From: Treponema sp.
Lineage (GTDB): Bacteria; Spirochaetota; Spirochaetia; Treponematales; Breznakiellaceae
Assembly: GCA_031266695.1 (NCBI GenBank)
Contig: JAISAK010000104.1
Location: 1 to 7,303, forward strand
DNA length: 7,303 nucleotides
Direction: 5' to 3'
Positions 6,954-7,303 of the stretch are shown piece by piece. The position numbers and the translations under genes were made by a program. Positions within the stretch are counted from its first letter, which is position 1. Each line of letters starts with the position of its first letter. The notes beneath the pieces were generated by a model. That model saw only the letters and a program-made list of their open reading frames with translations, made no database searches and was not told the origin of the DNA.

Positions 6954-7303
6954 CTATGCCCCGCTTTCAAGCCGGGGGGCCATTTCAATAAGTCCGCCGG
7001 CCTTGAGCATATCCATTAAAAACGGAGCAGCCGGTTTTGCCTTCAATTCCGTACCTCTGGTTTCATTCACCACCTTCCCCGTTTCCATGTCCACGCTGAG
7101 GATATCGCCGTCTTCGACACCGGCGCTGATGCCGGGACATTCCAGCAGGGGAAGCCCGACCTCGAAGGCGTTCCGGTAAAAAAGCCGCGCCGCATACTCC
7201 ACAATTACAATACCGACGCCGGTTGCCTTGATTGCCTTGGGCGCAACAGCGCGGCCCGAAGACTGCCCGAAATGCTTTCCCGCAACCAGAATGTCTCCCG
7301 GCT
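6954..7303 (-). CDS. 3-isopropylmalate dehydratase small subunit-like protein (leuD-like, 5' truncated)
   Basis: About 116 codons are visible; the gene runs off the right edge and stops at TAG (6956-6954). The visible part is the swivel domain of the aconitase superfamily small subunit. It reads GDILVAGKHFG, then PKAIKATGVGIVIVEYAARLFYRNAFEVGLPLLEC, and ends in LKAGGLIEMAPRL, all matching the short LeuD/hydro-lyase type. Such a subunit pairs with a separate large iron-sulfur subunit to isomerise or dehydrate a hydroxy acid, as in leucine synthesis. The signature loop normally reads FGCGSSREHAP; here (7271-7239) it is FGQSSGRAVAP, keeping one Ser and the Arg but losing the Glu-His pair. The substrate-specificity loop lies outside the window, so the substrate cannot be named; a related hydro-lyase is as likely as LeuD itself. 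A GTG at 7202 is internal to the domain and is not the true start. An AbrB-family gene follows 29 bases downstream. Confidence 0.85.
   Translation of the reverse strand, partial: PGDILVAGKHFGQSSGRAVAPKAIKATGVGIVIVEYAARLFYRNAFEVGLPLLECPGISAGVEDGDILSVDMETGKVVNETRGTELKAKPAAPFLMDMLKAGGLIEMAPRLESGA

Noticed and set aside
6698..6988. Small minus-strand frame bridging the dehydratase and AbrB genes
   Set aside because: It runs in another frame through the N-terminal helices of the AbrB protein and has no family features.

Overview
The window is GC-rich and almost fully coding. It holds two gene clusters that converge and overlap tail to tail. There is no non-coding stretch over 300 bases: the only gaps between genes are 6 bases (1665-1670) and 29 bases (6925-6953). 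I saw no RNA gene, CRISPR array, insertion sequence or phage signature. The content points to a bacterium with a periplasm or cell envelope of the Gram-negative type. The MoxR/DUF58/TPR set recalls the Bat (aerotolerance) loci of Bacteroidetes and spirochaetes, and I lean weakly towards a spirochaete. That placement is an inference from gene content and cannot be fixed from this sequence alone.

Plus-strand cluster (1-5834): the C-terminal end of a MoxR-type AAA+ ATPase, then a DUF58 membrane protein whose start overlaps the ATPase gene, then a very large polypeptide of 1387 residues. In that polypeptide a multi-pass membrane transglutaminase-like protease/peptidase with an intact Cys-His-Asp triad is joined to a tetratricopeptide-repeat protein. 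The joint contains three hexapeptide repeats followed by what looks like a relic signal peptide. Families of this kind usually act together in envelope protein assembly or maturation: MoxR works as a chaperone-like ATPase, DUF58 as its membrane-bound partner, and the transglutaminase/TPR part as the extracytoplasmic arm.

Minus-strand cluster (7303-5821): a partial small (swivel-domain) subunit of the 3-isopropylmalate dehydratase/aconitase superfamily with an unusual active-site loop, followed after 29 bases by an AbrB-family integral membrane protein (duplicated type). The pairing suggests hydroxy-acid metabolism plus a membrane transport or accessory function, but the substrate is not known.

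The most interesting points are the transglutaminase-signal peptide-TPR fusion, the altered signature loop of the dehydratase subunit, the degenerate metal-site motif in the DUF58 protein, and the 14-base convergent overlap of the two clusters.
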